This document shows, in pieces, positions 41,756-49,350 of a DNA stretch of 49,350 nt. Every line of letters begins with the position of its first letter. The first letter of the stretch is position 1. Both the position numbers and the translations under genes were made by a program. The stretch is taken from contig JAFXZT010000087.1 in assembly GCA_017541145.1 (NCBI GenBank), positions 1 through 49,350 of the forward strand. Reading direction: 5' to 3'. This stretch comes from Bacteroidales bacterium. Its GTDB lineage: Bacteria; Bacteroidota; Bacteroidia; Bacteroidales; UBA3824. Under the pieces are notes generated by a model. The model was not told where the DNA came from, did no database searches, and saw only the letters and a list, made by a program, of their open reading frames with translations.

Positions 41756-43150
41756 ATGGAAAGAACTAAAGTAATAGATCTTTTGAAGCGCGAAGATTAT
41801 GGCGCAGAAGTAAATGTAAAGGGTTGGGTCCGCACCAGACGCGGTAGCAAAGCTGTTAATTTTATTGCTTTGAACGATGGTTCTACTATTAAGAATGTTC
41901 AAGTTGTAGTAGACGTAGAAAAAATTGATGACGAAATTTTGAAAGATATCACAACAGGAGCTTGTATCAATGTAAACGGTATTCTTACAAAAAGCCAAGG
42001 TGCTGAGCAAAGCGTTGAAATTCAGGCTACTGCTATTGAAATATATGGTCCGGCAGGTTCTGATTATCCGTTGCAGAAAAAAGGTCACTCAATGGAATTT
42101 TTGCGTGAACATGCAAATATCCGTATGCGTTCCAATACTTTTGGAGCCGTTTTCAGAATCCGTCACAATATGGCGATTGCTATTCACAAGTATTTTCATG
42201 AACACGGTTTTTACTATTGGAACTCTCCGCTTATCACAGCAAGTGATTGCGAAGGTGCAGGTCAGATGTTTCAGGTAACAACTTTGGATATGAAAAATCC
42301 TCCGTTGACAGAAGACGGCAAGATTGATTATTCTCAAGATTTCTTCGGCAGCATGACCAACTTGACTGTTTCAGGTCAGCTCGAAGGTGAATTGGCAGCT
42401 ACTGCTCTTGGCGCAATTTATACTTTTGGTCCTACATTCCGTGCTGAAAATTCAAACACTCCGCGCCATTTGGCTGAATTTTGGATGATTGAGCCGGAAA
42501 TTGCTTTCATCAACTTGAAAGAATTGATGGATTTGGAAGAAGATTTCATCAAATATTGTGTAAAATGGGCTTTAGACAATTGCAAAGACGATTTGCAATT
42601 CCTTAACAATATGATTGATAAGAGTTTGATTTCTCGTTTGGAAGGTGTTTTGAAAGATGATTTTGTTCGTCTTCCTTACACTGAGGGTATCAAAATTCTT
42701 GAAGAAGCAATCAAAAACGGTAAAAAATTTGAATTCCCGGTTTACTGGGGTTGCGATTTGGCGTCAGAGCACGAACGTTTCCTCGTGGAAGAGCATTTCA
42801 AGAAACCGGTTATCATGATTGATTATCCGAAAGAAATCAAAGCTTTCTACATGAAGCAAAACGAAGACGGCAAAACAGTACAAGGTACAGACGTTTTGTT
42901 CCCTTCTATCGGCGAAATTATCGGAGGTTCCGTTCGTGAAGAATCTTACAAAAAACTTACTGACCGCATGAAAGAACTTGATATGGAATTGGACGGTTAT
43001 GAATGGTATCTCGAAACCAGAAAATGGGGTTCATGTCCTCACGCAGGTTTCGGTTTGGGTTTTGAGCGACTTGTACTTTTTGTTACAGGTATGCAAAATA
43101 TCCGTGACGTAATTCCTTTCCCACGTACACCGAAAAACGCTCAGTTCTAA
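41756..43150 (+). CDS. asnS: Asparaginyl-tRNA synthetase
   Basis: A 464-residue class IIb synthetase charging tRNA-Asn. It has the N-terminal OB-fold anticodon-binding domain ([25 protein letters not shown]), then the catalytic core with motif 2 [25 protein letters not shown] and motif 3 [27 protein letters not shown]. The [11 protein letters not shown] signature distinguishes AsnRS from AspRS. Complete, normal length. Confidence 0.97.
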   Translation: MERTKVIDLLKREDYGAEVNVKGWVRTRRGSKAVNFIALNDGSTIKNVQVVVDVEKIDDEILKDITTGACINVNGILTKSQGAEQSVEIQATAIEIYGPAGSDYPLQKKGHSMEFLREHANIRMRSNTFGAVFRIRHNMAIAIHKYFHEHGFYYWNSPLITASDCEGAGQMFQVTTLDMKNPPLTEDGKIDYSQDFFGSMTNLTVSGQLEGELAATALGAIYTFGPTFRAENSNTPRHLAEFWMIEPEIAFINLKELMDLEEDFIKYCVKWALDNCKDDLQFLNNMIDKSLISRLEGVLKDDFVRLPYTEGIKILEEAIKNGKKFEFPVYWGCDLASEHERFLVEEHFKKPVIMIDYPKEIKAFYMKQNEDGKTVQGTDVLFPSIGEIIGGSVREESYKKLTDRMKELDMELDGYEWYLETRKWGSCPHAGFGLGFERLVLFVTGMQNIRDVIPFPRTPKNAQF

Positions 43151-43180
43151 TTTTGGATTTTATCTTAAACTGAAAATAAG

Positions 43181-43217
43181 ATCCTCATTCAATCAATTTT
43201 GGGTGAGGATTTTTTTA
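43181..43217 (+). terminator. Terminator of asnS
   Basis: ATCCTCA (43181-43187) and TGAGGAT (43204-43210) form a stem followed by TTTTTT. Confidence 0.75.
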
Positions 43218-43241
43218 TAATTGTAACAAAATAACGACTTT

Positions 43242-44882
43242 ATGATTTCAGCAGAAAATTTAGCTGTCGAATTTGGCGGCACTCCGCTTTTTAGTAACAT
43301 CTCGTTTCAAATCAACGAGAAAGACCGTATAGCTCTGATGGGTAAAAACGGCGCCGGCAAAAGTACTTTGCTCAAAATTTTGGCGGGCGAGCGTACTCCG
43401 ACTCGCGGCGTGGTTACCGTTCCGAAAGATACTGTGGTTGCTTATTTGCCGCAGCATTTGATGACAGAAGACGGCAGAACTGTATTTGAGGAAACTGCTC
43501 GAGTTTTTGAACACTTGAAAGAAACGGAAAAAGAAATTGACCGTCTCAACGACCTTCTTTCTACCCGTACCGATTACGAAAGTGAAGAATATATGAAACT
43601 CATTGAGCAGGTTAGCGCATTGAGTGAAAAATTTTATGCTATTGATAATGTACATTTTGACGAAGATATCGAACGTACATTGATGGGTTTGGGTTTTGAA
43701 CGTTCTGATTTCAATCGTCCGACAAGTGATTTTTCTGGCGGTTGGCGTATGCGTATCGAGTTGGCAAAGCTTCTTTTAAAAAATCCTGACGTTTTACTTC
43801 TTGACGAGCCTACCAACCATTTGGACATCGAATCTATTCAGTGGCTTGAGGATTTTATTCGTGAAAGTTCCAAGGCTGTGGTTGTGATTTCTCACGACCG
43901 CAAGTTTGTTGATTCTATCACAACCCGTACTATTGAGGTGACAATGGGTAGAATTTACGATTACAAAGCGTCTTATTCTCAGTACCTTGAGTTGAGAAAA
44001 GAGCGTCGTGCCCAGCAGCAGAAACAATACGAGGAACAGCAAAAGATGATAAAAGAAACTCAGGATTTTATCGAACGTTTCAAGGGAACATATTCCAAGA
44101 CGCTACAAGTACAATCCAGAGTCAAAATGCTTGAAAAACTTCAGATTATAGAAGTTGACGAAGAAGACACAAGCTCGTTGCGACTTCGTTTTCCGCCGTC
44201 TCCGCGTTCGGGACAATATCCTGTAATTGCTGAGGGTTTGGGTAAAAGTTTCGGTGACAAAAATATATTCAAAGATGCTTCTTTTACAATAGAACGTGGC
44301 GAAAAAGTTGCATTTGTCGGCAGAAACGGTGAAGGTAAGTCAACTCTTGTAAAATGTATTATGAACGAACTTGAGTTTGACGGCAAACTTCAGCTCGGTC
44401 ACAATGTAAAAATCGGATATTTTGCTCAGAATCAGGCATCTTTGTTGGATGAAAATCTTACTGTTTTTCAGACAATTGACGATATTGCGAAAGGTGATAT
44501 CCGTACAAAAATCAAAGATATGTTGGGCGCGTTCATGTTTTCGGGCGAGGCTATCGAAAAGAAAGTGAAAGTATTGAGCGGCGGCGAACGAACCCGTCTT
44601 GCTATTCTTCGACTTTTGCTCGAACCTGTTAACTTGTTGATTCTCGACGAACCTACCAACCATTTGGATCTCAAGACAAAAGACGTTTTGAAACAAGCGC
44701 TTCAAGAGTTTGACGGTACATTGATTTTAGTAAGTCACGACCGTGATTTTCTTGACGGTTTGGTAACAAAAGTTTACGAATTCGGTCATCACAAAGTGAA
44801 AGAGCATCTTTGCGGTATTTACGAATTTCTTGAAACCAAACGTATGGAAAATCTTCATGAATTGGAACGCAAAACAAAATAA
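43242..44882 (+). CDS. ABC-F family ATPase
   Basis: A 546-residue soluble protein with two ABC cassettes and no membrane segments. Cassette 1 has Walker A GKNGAGKST, signature FSGGWRMRIELAKLL and Walker B LLLDEPTNHLD; cassette 2 has GRNGEGKST, LSGGERTRLAILRLLL and LLILDEPTNHLD. Between them is the charged P-site tRNA-interaction linker typical of ABC-F proteins (about 245-300, with QQQKQYEEQQKMIKET). Such proteins act on ribosomes as translation factors or in antibiotic protection. There is no evidence here for resistance. No extended C-terminal tail is present. Confidence 0.92.
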   Translation: MISAENLAVEFGGTPLFSNISFQINEKDRIALMGKNGAGKSTLLKILAGERTPTRGVVTVPKDTVVAYLPQHLMTEDGRTVFEETARVFEHLKETEKEIDRLNDLLSTRTDYESEEYMKLIEQVSALSEKFYAIDNVHFDEDIERTLMGLGFERSDFNRPTSDFSGGWRMRIELAKLLLKNPDVLLLDEPTNHLDIESIQWLEDFIRESSKAVVVISHDRKFVDSITTRTIEVTMGRIYDYKASYSQYLELRKERRAQQQKQYEEQQKMIKETQDFIERFKGTYSKTLQVQSRVKMLEKLQIIEVDEEDTSSLRLRFPPSPRSGQYPVIAEGLGKSFGDKNIFKDASFTIERGEKVAFVGRNGEGKSTLVKCIMNELEFDGKLQLGHNVKIGYFAQNQASLLDENLTVFQTIDDIAKGDIRTKIKDMLGAFMFSGEAIEKKVKVLSGGERTRLAILRLLLEPVNLLILDEPTNHLDLKTKDVLKQALQEFDGTLILVSHDRDFLDGLVTKVYEFGHHKVKEHLCGIYEFLETKRMENLHELERKTK

Positions 44883-44916
44883 ATTCTATTCATTTTTTGT
44901 ATATTTGATTAAAAAC

Positions 44917-44954
44917 AAAAAAGCCGGTAACTTTTACATTATCGGCTTTTTCTT
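44917..44954. terminator. Bidirectional terminator
   Basis: AAAAAGCCGGTAA pairs imperfectly with TTATCGGCTTTTT around a short loop, between the converging ABC-F gene and chemoreceptor gene. Confidence 0.75.
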
Positions 44955-44988
44955 TTAACAAACTATCATAAACAAAAATTTAAAATTC

Positions 44989-46794
44989 TTAGTCTTTGAA
45001 ATAATCAACTGCATCACGCAAGTTTTCTGCCTGTGTAGCTAAATCGTCTGCACTGGCAGCAAACATCTCCGATGAATTGGCATTATTTCTGACAACAACA
45101 TTGAGCTTTTGGATTACTTCGTTAATCTGACTTGCTCCTACATTTTGTTCTATGCTGGCGTTTGCTATCTCTTTTACCAAAATATTCGTGTTTTCTACTT
45201 TCGGTAACGCCTCTTTCATAGCATTGTCGGCAGCGTCTGAAAGTGATAATCCCTTCTGAGACATCTCGTTGATTTCGTCGGCAGCTACTTTGGAGTGTTC
45301 CGCAAGTTTTCTAACCTCACTTGCTACTACTGCAAATCCCTTGCCAGAATCTCCGGCGCGAGCTGCTTCTACTGCGGCATTTAGTGCTAAGATGTTGGTT
45401 TGAAATGCGATATCATTTATTATTGATATTTTTTCTGAAATAGATTTGTTGGTGTTTACCAAATTGTTGATACATTCAACTACTTCGCTGAACTTGTTGT
45501 AAGCATCTTGAGAAACTTTGTTGGTAGTTTCGGCATTGTGAGTATTTTGCTCTATATTGCTTGACATCTCTTCCATTGTAGCTGAAAGTTCCTCAATACT
45601 AGAGGCTTGCGATGACGATCCTTGCATTATTTGTTGCGAAGTTGCATTCATTTGCATACTTGCAGTTGCCAAACCTTGTGCACCGGATTTTATGGTGTTA
45701 ACAATTTCCGAAAGTTTGAAACACATCTCTTGTAAATCTTGACTCATAATACTAATTTCGTCGTTGTTTCCAATATCAAATTTTTGTTTGAGATGTCCTT
45801 CCGAAACGCTTTTTATTATTTGGGATAATTTGGTCAACGGTTTTTTCAGAACTTGGTCGAGACATTTATTTACTGCAATTATGATTATTGTAATAATTAT
45901 AATTAGTGCAAATATCATTCCGACCAAAACGCGTTGTGCATTGGCTTTCAGTTCATCATCCGGAATTATACTACACATCGCCCAACCGGGAGTTTCTTCT
46001 ATCGGGTGAGTGTGTGCCAAATATTGTGTTTTGTTTTTGGTATCGTTGATATAAAATTGTACGCTTTGATTATTTTCAACAGCATTTATTATTTCTTCCA
46101 TTCCGTCCATTCCGTTGTTAGTCATGTCACGTAATGTAATATTTAATACATTTTCGTCGCTAATATCGCCTATTATTCTTGTTTTTTCGTCAACAATCCA
46201 TGTTTTAGCGTTGTTTCCGTTTTTAAGATCTAACAAAATATCTTTCATTACGTCCAGACTGATATTTGCTGCTAAGATACCGATAATTTCTTTCTTTAAA
46301 TTTTTTAGCGGTACAGCAATTGTGAATTTTTTCACTCCGGTAGATTTTGAGTAATCCGGACTTGTTATTGCATATTTTTCCTTGTTTATAAATATTTTTT
46401 TGTAATAATCACGTTCTTTTACGTTTCGACCTGCCCATCCTTTGCCGGCTATATAATAATTGCCGTCAGGGTAGACTACATACATCAACGAATAAAATTT
46501 GTTTTGTTCCGATATTATTTTATTCAGAACTTCATTATATTCGTCTGCATTCATGGAGTTGAAGCAACTATTTTGGGCTATGGATTCAAGATTTGTTCGT
46601 ATAGAAATAATTTCTTTTTTGATTTCTCGTGCGATGTTTTTAGAAATCTCATTTTGAAATTCTTCCGTTATCTTGCGTTGTGACTCAATATTCATTTTGT
46701 AACTAATTGTCATTGTTACGATTAGAATAATTGATACCACTGGGATGATAAGTTTTAGAATTTTAAACTTTATAGAATGAGTATTTTCCAACAT
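44989..46794 (-). CDS. Methyl-accepting chemotaxis protein (dCache sensor)
   Basis: A 601-residue transmembrane receptor. The first helix is at about 13-32, followed by a periplasmic double-Cache sensor (about 40-285, with [18 protein letters not shown] and [23 protein letters not shown], an amine/amino-acid-type pocket). The second helix is [17 protein letters not shown] (about 290-310), followed by a HAMP segment ([20 protein letters not shown]) and a cytoplasmic coiled coil with the signalling tip [38 protein letters not shown] (given here only to identify the conserved hairpin). No che genes or motility genes occur in the window. Receptors of this kind are uncommon in gut Bacteroidales. 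Confidence 0.93.
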   Translation of the reverse strand: MLENTHSIKFKILKLIIPVVSIILIVTMTISYKMNIESQRKITEEFQNEISKNIAREIKKEIISIRTNLESIAQNSCFNSMNADEYNEVLNKIISEQNKFYSLMYVVYPDGNYYIAGKGWAGRNVKERDYYKKIFINKEKYAITSPDYSKSTGVKKFTIAVPLKNLKKEIIGILAANISLDVMKDILLDLKNGNNAKTWIVDEKTRIIGDISDENVLNITLRDMTNNGMDGMEEIINAVENNQSVQFYINDTKNKTQYLAHTHPIEETPGWAMCSIIPDDELKANAQRVLVGMIFALIIIITIIIIAVNKCLDQVLKKPLTKLSQIIKSVSEGHLKQKFDIGNNDEISIMSQDLQEMCFKLSEIVNTIKSGAQGLATASMQMNATSQQIMQGSSSQASSIEELSATMEEMSSNIEQNTHNAETTNKVSQDAYNKFSEVVECINNLVNTNKSISEKISIINDIAFQTNILALNAAVEAARAGDSGKGFAVVASEVRKLAEHSKVAADEINEMSQKGLSLSDAADNAMKEALPKVENTNILVKEIANASIEQNVGASQINEVIQKLNVVVRNNANSSEMFAASADDLATQAENLRDAVDYFKD

Positions 46795-46903
46795 GATGTG
46801 TCTGTTTTAGTTGTTACTATGTTGTTTTAAAAAACTCAAATGCCAAAATCATGCAAATCTATTGACATTTGAGTTATTTTTTTATTTATTTTTACAACTT
46901 TTT

Positions 46904-48508
46904 TTATTCTTCAGTTGTTTTTTCTGTTGTGGCATTCAAATTTTCATTGGTTTTATTTGAATTTTCTTCTTCTTTGATTTCTTTACCCAAATAACCCGGC
47001 ATATTTATACCTGCGCTTTTGAGTACGTCGTTCAACGGAGGAAGACTGCCCAACATTCCTGATAAGAAGTTTGCTGTACTTGATTTGCCGTTGTTCATCG
47101 AATCCCAAACCGTAACCTTGTCAATCTTGAGATTTTGAACAGCCTCGGTTTGCATTTTTACGATGTCTGTTATCTTGTTGGCAATCATAAGTTTAACTGC
47201 TGCATCAGAATCGTTGCCGGCTGATTTTACCAAAGCATTGAAACCGTCTGCCTGTTTTTGCAAGATTTCCATCATACCTTTTGCTTTTGCTTCCATCTCG
47301 TAGTAAATTGAGTCTGCATTACCTTTGGCAATTCTTCTGATTTTTTCAGCTTCTGCTTCTGCCTCAATTTCAATGCGTTTTCTTTCAATTTCTGCCGGCA
47401 CGATGATATCGGCTTCTTTTGACGCTTTTTCACGTTCAGCACGCGCAATTTCGGCTTCTTTTTGTGCAGTGTAAGATTCTTTAAGTGTTTGAGCTTCATT
47501 GATTTTCTCAGCACTTACTGCCAATTTTGTTGCTTCGGCTTCGGCTTTACGCCTTGCAGCTTCGGAATTTGCAATTGTGATTTTTGCGGCGTTTTCACCT
47601 TCTATCGCTTTTGAATTTTTCTGTGCAATTTCAACACGCTGATTTGTTGAAGCTTCTGCCTCACCAATTTGTCTTGCTGCTTCAGAATTCGCGATTGTGA
47701 TTTTTGCCTCGTTTTCACCCTCAATTGCTTTTGAATTTTTCAACGCGATTTCTACACGTTGATTTTTCAATGCTTCAGCTTCACCAATCTGAGCTTCAGC
47801 GAGTTTGGCTGCTGTTTCAATACGTTGAACTTTTTCGTGTTCTGCGATATCAATTGCTCCAAGTCTTTTTTGCTCGGCAATTTTTACTTGTGCTTCCTTG
47901 TTGGCTTTTGCTGCGGCTTCTTCACCGAGGTTTGCGATATAATTACTTTCGTCTGTGATATCGGTGATGTTTACGTTGATTAAGTTCAAACCGAGTTTTC
48001 TCAACTCAACATCCACTGCGTCAGATACTTTCTGAGCAAAAGTAATTCTGTCGGCATTGATTTCTTCAATATCCATTGTAGCAATTACAGATCTCAACTG
48101 ACCTACAATTATATTGTGTGCCAAATCTCTGATATTGTCCATTGGCAAGCCGAGCAAACGTTCTGCTGCATTGGTCATTATGGTTGTTTCACTGCTATTG
48201 ATTCCAATTGTAAAAATACAAGGTACATTTACACGAATCTGCTGTTTTGACAATGCGTTTCTCAGGTCTACATTGATTGAAATCGGTGTTAAATCCAAAT
48301 AATTGTAATCCTGAATTACAGGCCAAATAAATGCGCCGCCGCCGTGAATACATTTTGCAGTTTTGTCACCTAATTTGCCTTTGCCTACTTTTCCGTAGAC
48401 TACCAAAATTTTATCAGACGGACAACGTTTGTATCTCTTTACAAACCAAGCGATTATTACAAGTATTAAAACCGCTATTACCATAACTGATGTAAATACT
48501 CCTTCCAT
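46904..48508 (-). CDS. Flotillin-like SPFH/Band 7 protein
   Basis: A 534-residue membrane-scaffold protein. An N-terminal hairpin anchor (about 4-22) is followed by the SPFH domain (about 28-200, KILVVYGKVGKGKLGDKTAKCIHGGGAFIWPV), then a long Ala/Glu-rich coiled coil. Within the coil residues 241-280 and 281-320 are a 40-residue tandem duplication (IGEAEA, NQRVEIA, KNSKAIEGEN, AKITIANSEAAR). The C-terminal part (about 410-500) is the flotillin assembly region. It follows an NfeD-like gene in the same orientation, the usual yqiJ/yqiK arrangement for membrane microdomain proteins. Membrane-organisation role known for the family. Confidence 0.92.
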   Translation of the reverse strand: MEGVFTSVMVIAVLILVIIAWFVKRYKRCPSDKILVVYGKVGKGKLGDKTAKCIHGGGAFIWPVIQDYNYLDLTPISINVDLRNALSKQQIRVNVPCIFTIGINSSETTIMTNAAERLLGLPMDNIRDLAHNIIVGQLRSVIATMDIEEINADRITFAQKVSDAVDVELRKLGLNLINVNITDITDESNYIANLGEEAAAKANKEAQVKIAEQKRLGAIDIAEHEKVQRIETAAKLAEAQIGEAEALKNQRVEIALKNSKAIEGENEAKITIANSEAARQIGEAEASTNQRVEIAQKNSKAIEGENAAKITIANSEAARRKAEAEATKLAVSAEKINEAQTLKESYTAQKEAEIARAEREKASKEADIIVPAEIERKRIEIEAEAEAEKIRRIAKGNADSIYYEMEAKAKGMMEILQKQADGFNALVKSAGNDSDAAVKLMIANKITDIVKMQTEAVQNLKIDKVTVWDSMNNGKSSTANFLSGMLGSLPPLNDVLKSAGINMPGYLGKEIKEEENSNKTNENLNATTEKTTEE

Positions 48509-48553
48509 AATTAAAATTTATTTTATTGTGTTTGTGTAAAAAAAATTACATAT

Positions 48554-49174
48554 TTATTTTTCTGTAATTTCCTTGTATTCAGCTTCTTGCTGTAATTCGA
48601 TTCGCCTTCTTACTAAAAGTGTTTCATCATCTTTTATCGAAATTACTTCTATCGGCTCGTTGATACCGATAGCCGAACCGTCTTCGCTTGATGCGTAATA
48701 CGTTTTGTATGAGTTGTTTACAACTATTTCTATCTGACCTTTTCCGTTTTCCGGTATCGGCAAGTATACTTTGCCTACAGAACCGATAGTTTTTTCCATT
48801 GTAATACTGCCGTCGTATTGCAATTTCATCAAATTTGCAAGTACAAAAGCAACTACCAGCATTACGATTATACCGCTTAACAATGATAAAAATATTACAG
48901 AAGCTATTTGCATTCCGGTATTCATTGCAGCCAAACCGCTCCATGAACCTCCGATTATAAATGCTAATATCGACTTGAAACTCAGTAAGTAAGAACTGAA
49001 TTCCACACTATCGCCGCTTATATCTGTATCGCCGTCGTGTCCTGCATCCGAGTCGCCGCCAACCATGCTGATTATAAACATCAGTAAAAACAGCAGTGTA
49101 GAGCTGCAAGCCGCTATCCAATACATCTTGTTGATGTTGGCTAAGCCATTCCACCACAATTCGAGATTTTCCAT
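48554..49174 (-). CDS. NfeD-like / YqiJ-type membrane protein with OB-fold
   Basis: A 206-residue protein if started at the ATG at 49174 (MENLELWWNGLANINKMYW); the frame is open to 49228 but the extra 18 residues (SDSNNYFYLWRQIKYTQ) are polar and unlike the family. Three membrane segments (about 20-38, 68-90, 95-120) are separated by an acidic Asp/Gly loop (GGDSDAGHDGDTDISGD). The C-terminal 80 residues form an OB-fold (GSVGKVYLPIPENGKGQIEI, EPIEVISIKDDETLLVRR). It is upstream of flotillin by 45 bases and is its expected partner. Confidence 0.85.
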   Translation of the reverse strand: MENLELWWNGLANINKMYWIAACSSTLLFLLMFIISMVGGDSDAGHDGDTDISGDSVEFSSYLLSFKSILAFIIGGSWSGLAAMNTGMQIASVIFLSLLSGIIVMLVVAFVLANLMKLQYDGSITMEKTIGSVGKVYLPIPENGKGQIEIVVNNSYKTYYASSEDGSAIGINEPIEVISIKDDETLLVRRRIELQQEAEYKEITEK

Positions 49175-49228
49175 TTGTGTATACTTAATTTGTCTCCACA
49201 AATAAAAATAATTATTGCTGTCCGACAA

Positions 49229-49350
49229 AAATTACATAACCATCAAGCATAGCCCCTGCACTACCATGTAGGGGTATTTTTTTACCTATTGTTCCAAAAG
49301 TTATTGTTAGAACTGTATTTTCAGCTGCGTGTCGAAAAGTTTCCGATTAA
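49229..49350. other. Right-edge stretch without a supported gene
   Basis: This stretch contains a short stem, CCCCT with AGGGG (49255-49275), followed by TATTTTTTT on the plus strand, which resembles a terminator for a plus-strand transcript; no plus-strand gene is upstream of it in the window. A 43-codon minus-strand frame without start codon is also open here (see rejected items). Confidence 0.4.

Noticed and set aside
43242..44882. Antibiotic-resistance ABC-F protein
   Set aside because: Nothing separates it from ordinary chromosomal ABC-F translation factors; the linker is not that of a known resistance subfamily as far as can be judged by eye, and the neighbours are housekeeping.
49216..49347. 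Minus-strand open frame of 43 codons at the right edge (reading HGSAGAMLDGYVIFVGQQ near its end)
   Set aside because: It lies between two stop codons, has no usable start codon before the short final part, no family similarity, and overlaps the upstream region of the NfeD-like gene.

Overview
The window looks like chromosome from an uncultured member of the Bacteroidales (Bacteroidota). The evidence is low GC, almost no Shine-Dalgarno sites, repeated promoters of the TTTG-N19-TAnnTTTG type, many lipoproteins with a Bacteroidota-style lipobox, a GldM C-terminal domain, a Bacteroidota-type LptD, GWxTD and FISUMP-type proteins, ATP-type PEP carboxykinase and a SPOR-like amidase. There are no rRNA genes, CRISPR arrays, transposases, integrases or phage genes. 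Two identical tRNA-Arg(ACG) genes lie near the centre.

Layout. 1-4.9 kb is a scarred accessory segment. Two AAA-ATPase/PD-(D/E)XK genes flank a junction where a patatin-like gene and an RND membrane-fusion lipoprotein gene, facing each other, have both lost their 3' parts. It also holds a perfect 21-bp inverted repeat, an orphan GldM C-terminal domain and a small membrane protein. 4.9-12.4 kb is mainly cell envelope: a FISUMP lipoprotein, a cell-wall amidase, LptD, a protein resembling an ATP-grasp enzyme and a GWxTD lipoprotein. 12.5-20.5 kb is metabolism and secreted proteins: pckA, an AEC transporter, two paralogous secreted proteins, an unknown secreted protein, aspartokinase and threonine synthase. 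20.7-21.8 kb is a double-length SiaB-like protein. 22-32 kb is housekeeping and glycan genes: tRNAs, MlaD/MCE, QueH, a SUMF1-domain lipoprotein, an aldo/keto reductase, a GH43 lipoprotein, a third AAA/PD-(D/E)XK gene, miaA, fabI and a LolC/E-like permease. 32-39 kb holds a SpoIIE-type phosphatase with a PAS domain, two secreted hydrolases, a leucine-rich-repeat protein and a siaB-siaC-siaB-siaC-siaC cluster. 39-49 kb holds nhaD, an unknown gene, asnS, an ABC-F ATPase, a methyl-accepting chemotaxis protein and a flotillin/NfeD-like pair.

The most interesting content is an expanded partner-switching network. There are two single SiaB-type kinases, three SiaC-type (DUF1987) regulatory phosphoproteins with a conserved YFNTS segment, a tandem SiaB-like protein whose second ATP-binding half looks degenerate, and a PP2C/SpoIIE phosphatase that could act like SiaA. 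In Pseudomonas this module controls the diguanylate cyclase SiaD. No GGDEF protein lies in this window, so the output here is unknown. This is inference from motifs and gene order.

Other points of note are the double-truncation scar with nearby AGTGTCCT-type motifs, the expansion of the uncharacterised AAA/PD-(D/E)XK family, and an aspartokinase that stops where most Bacteroidota ThrA proteins continue into homoserine dehydrogenase.
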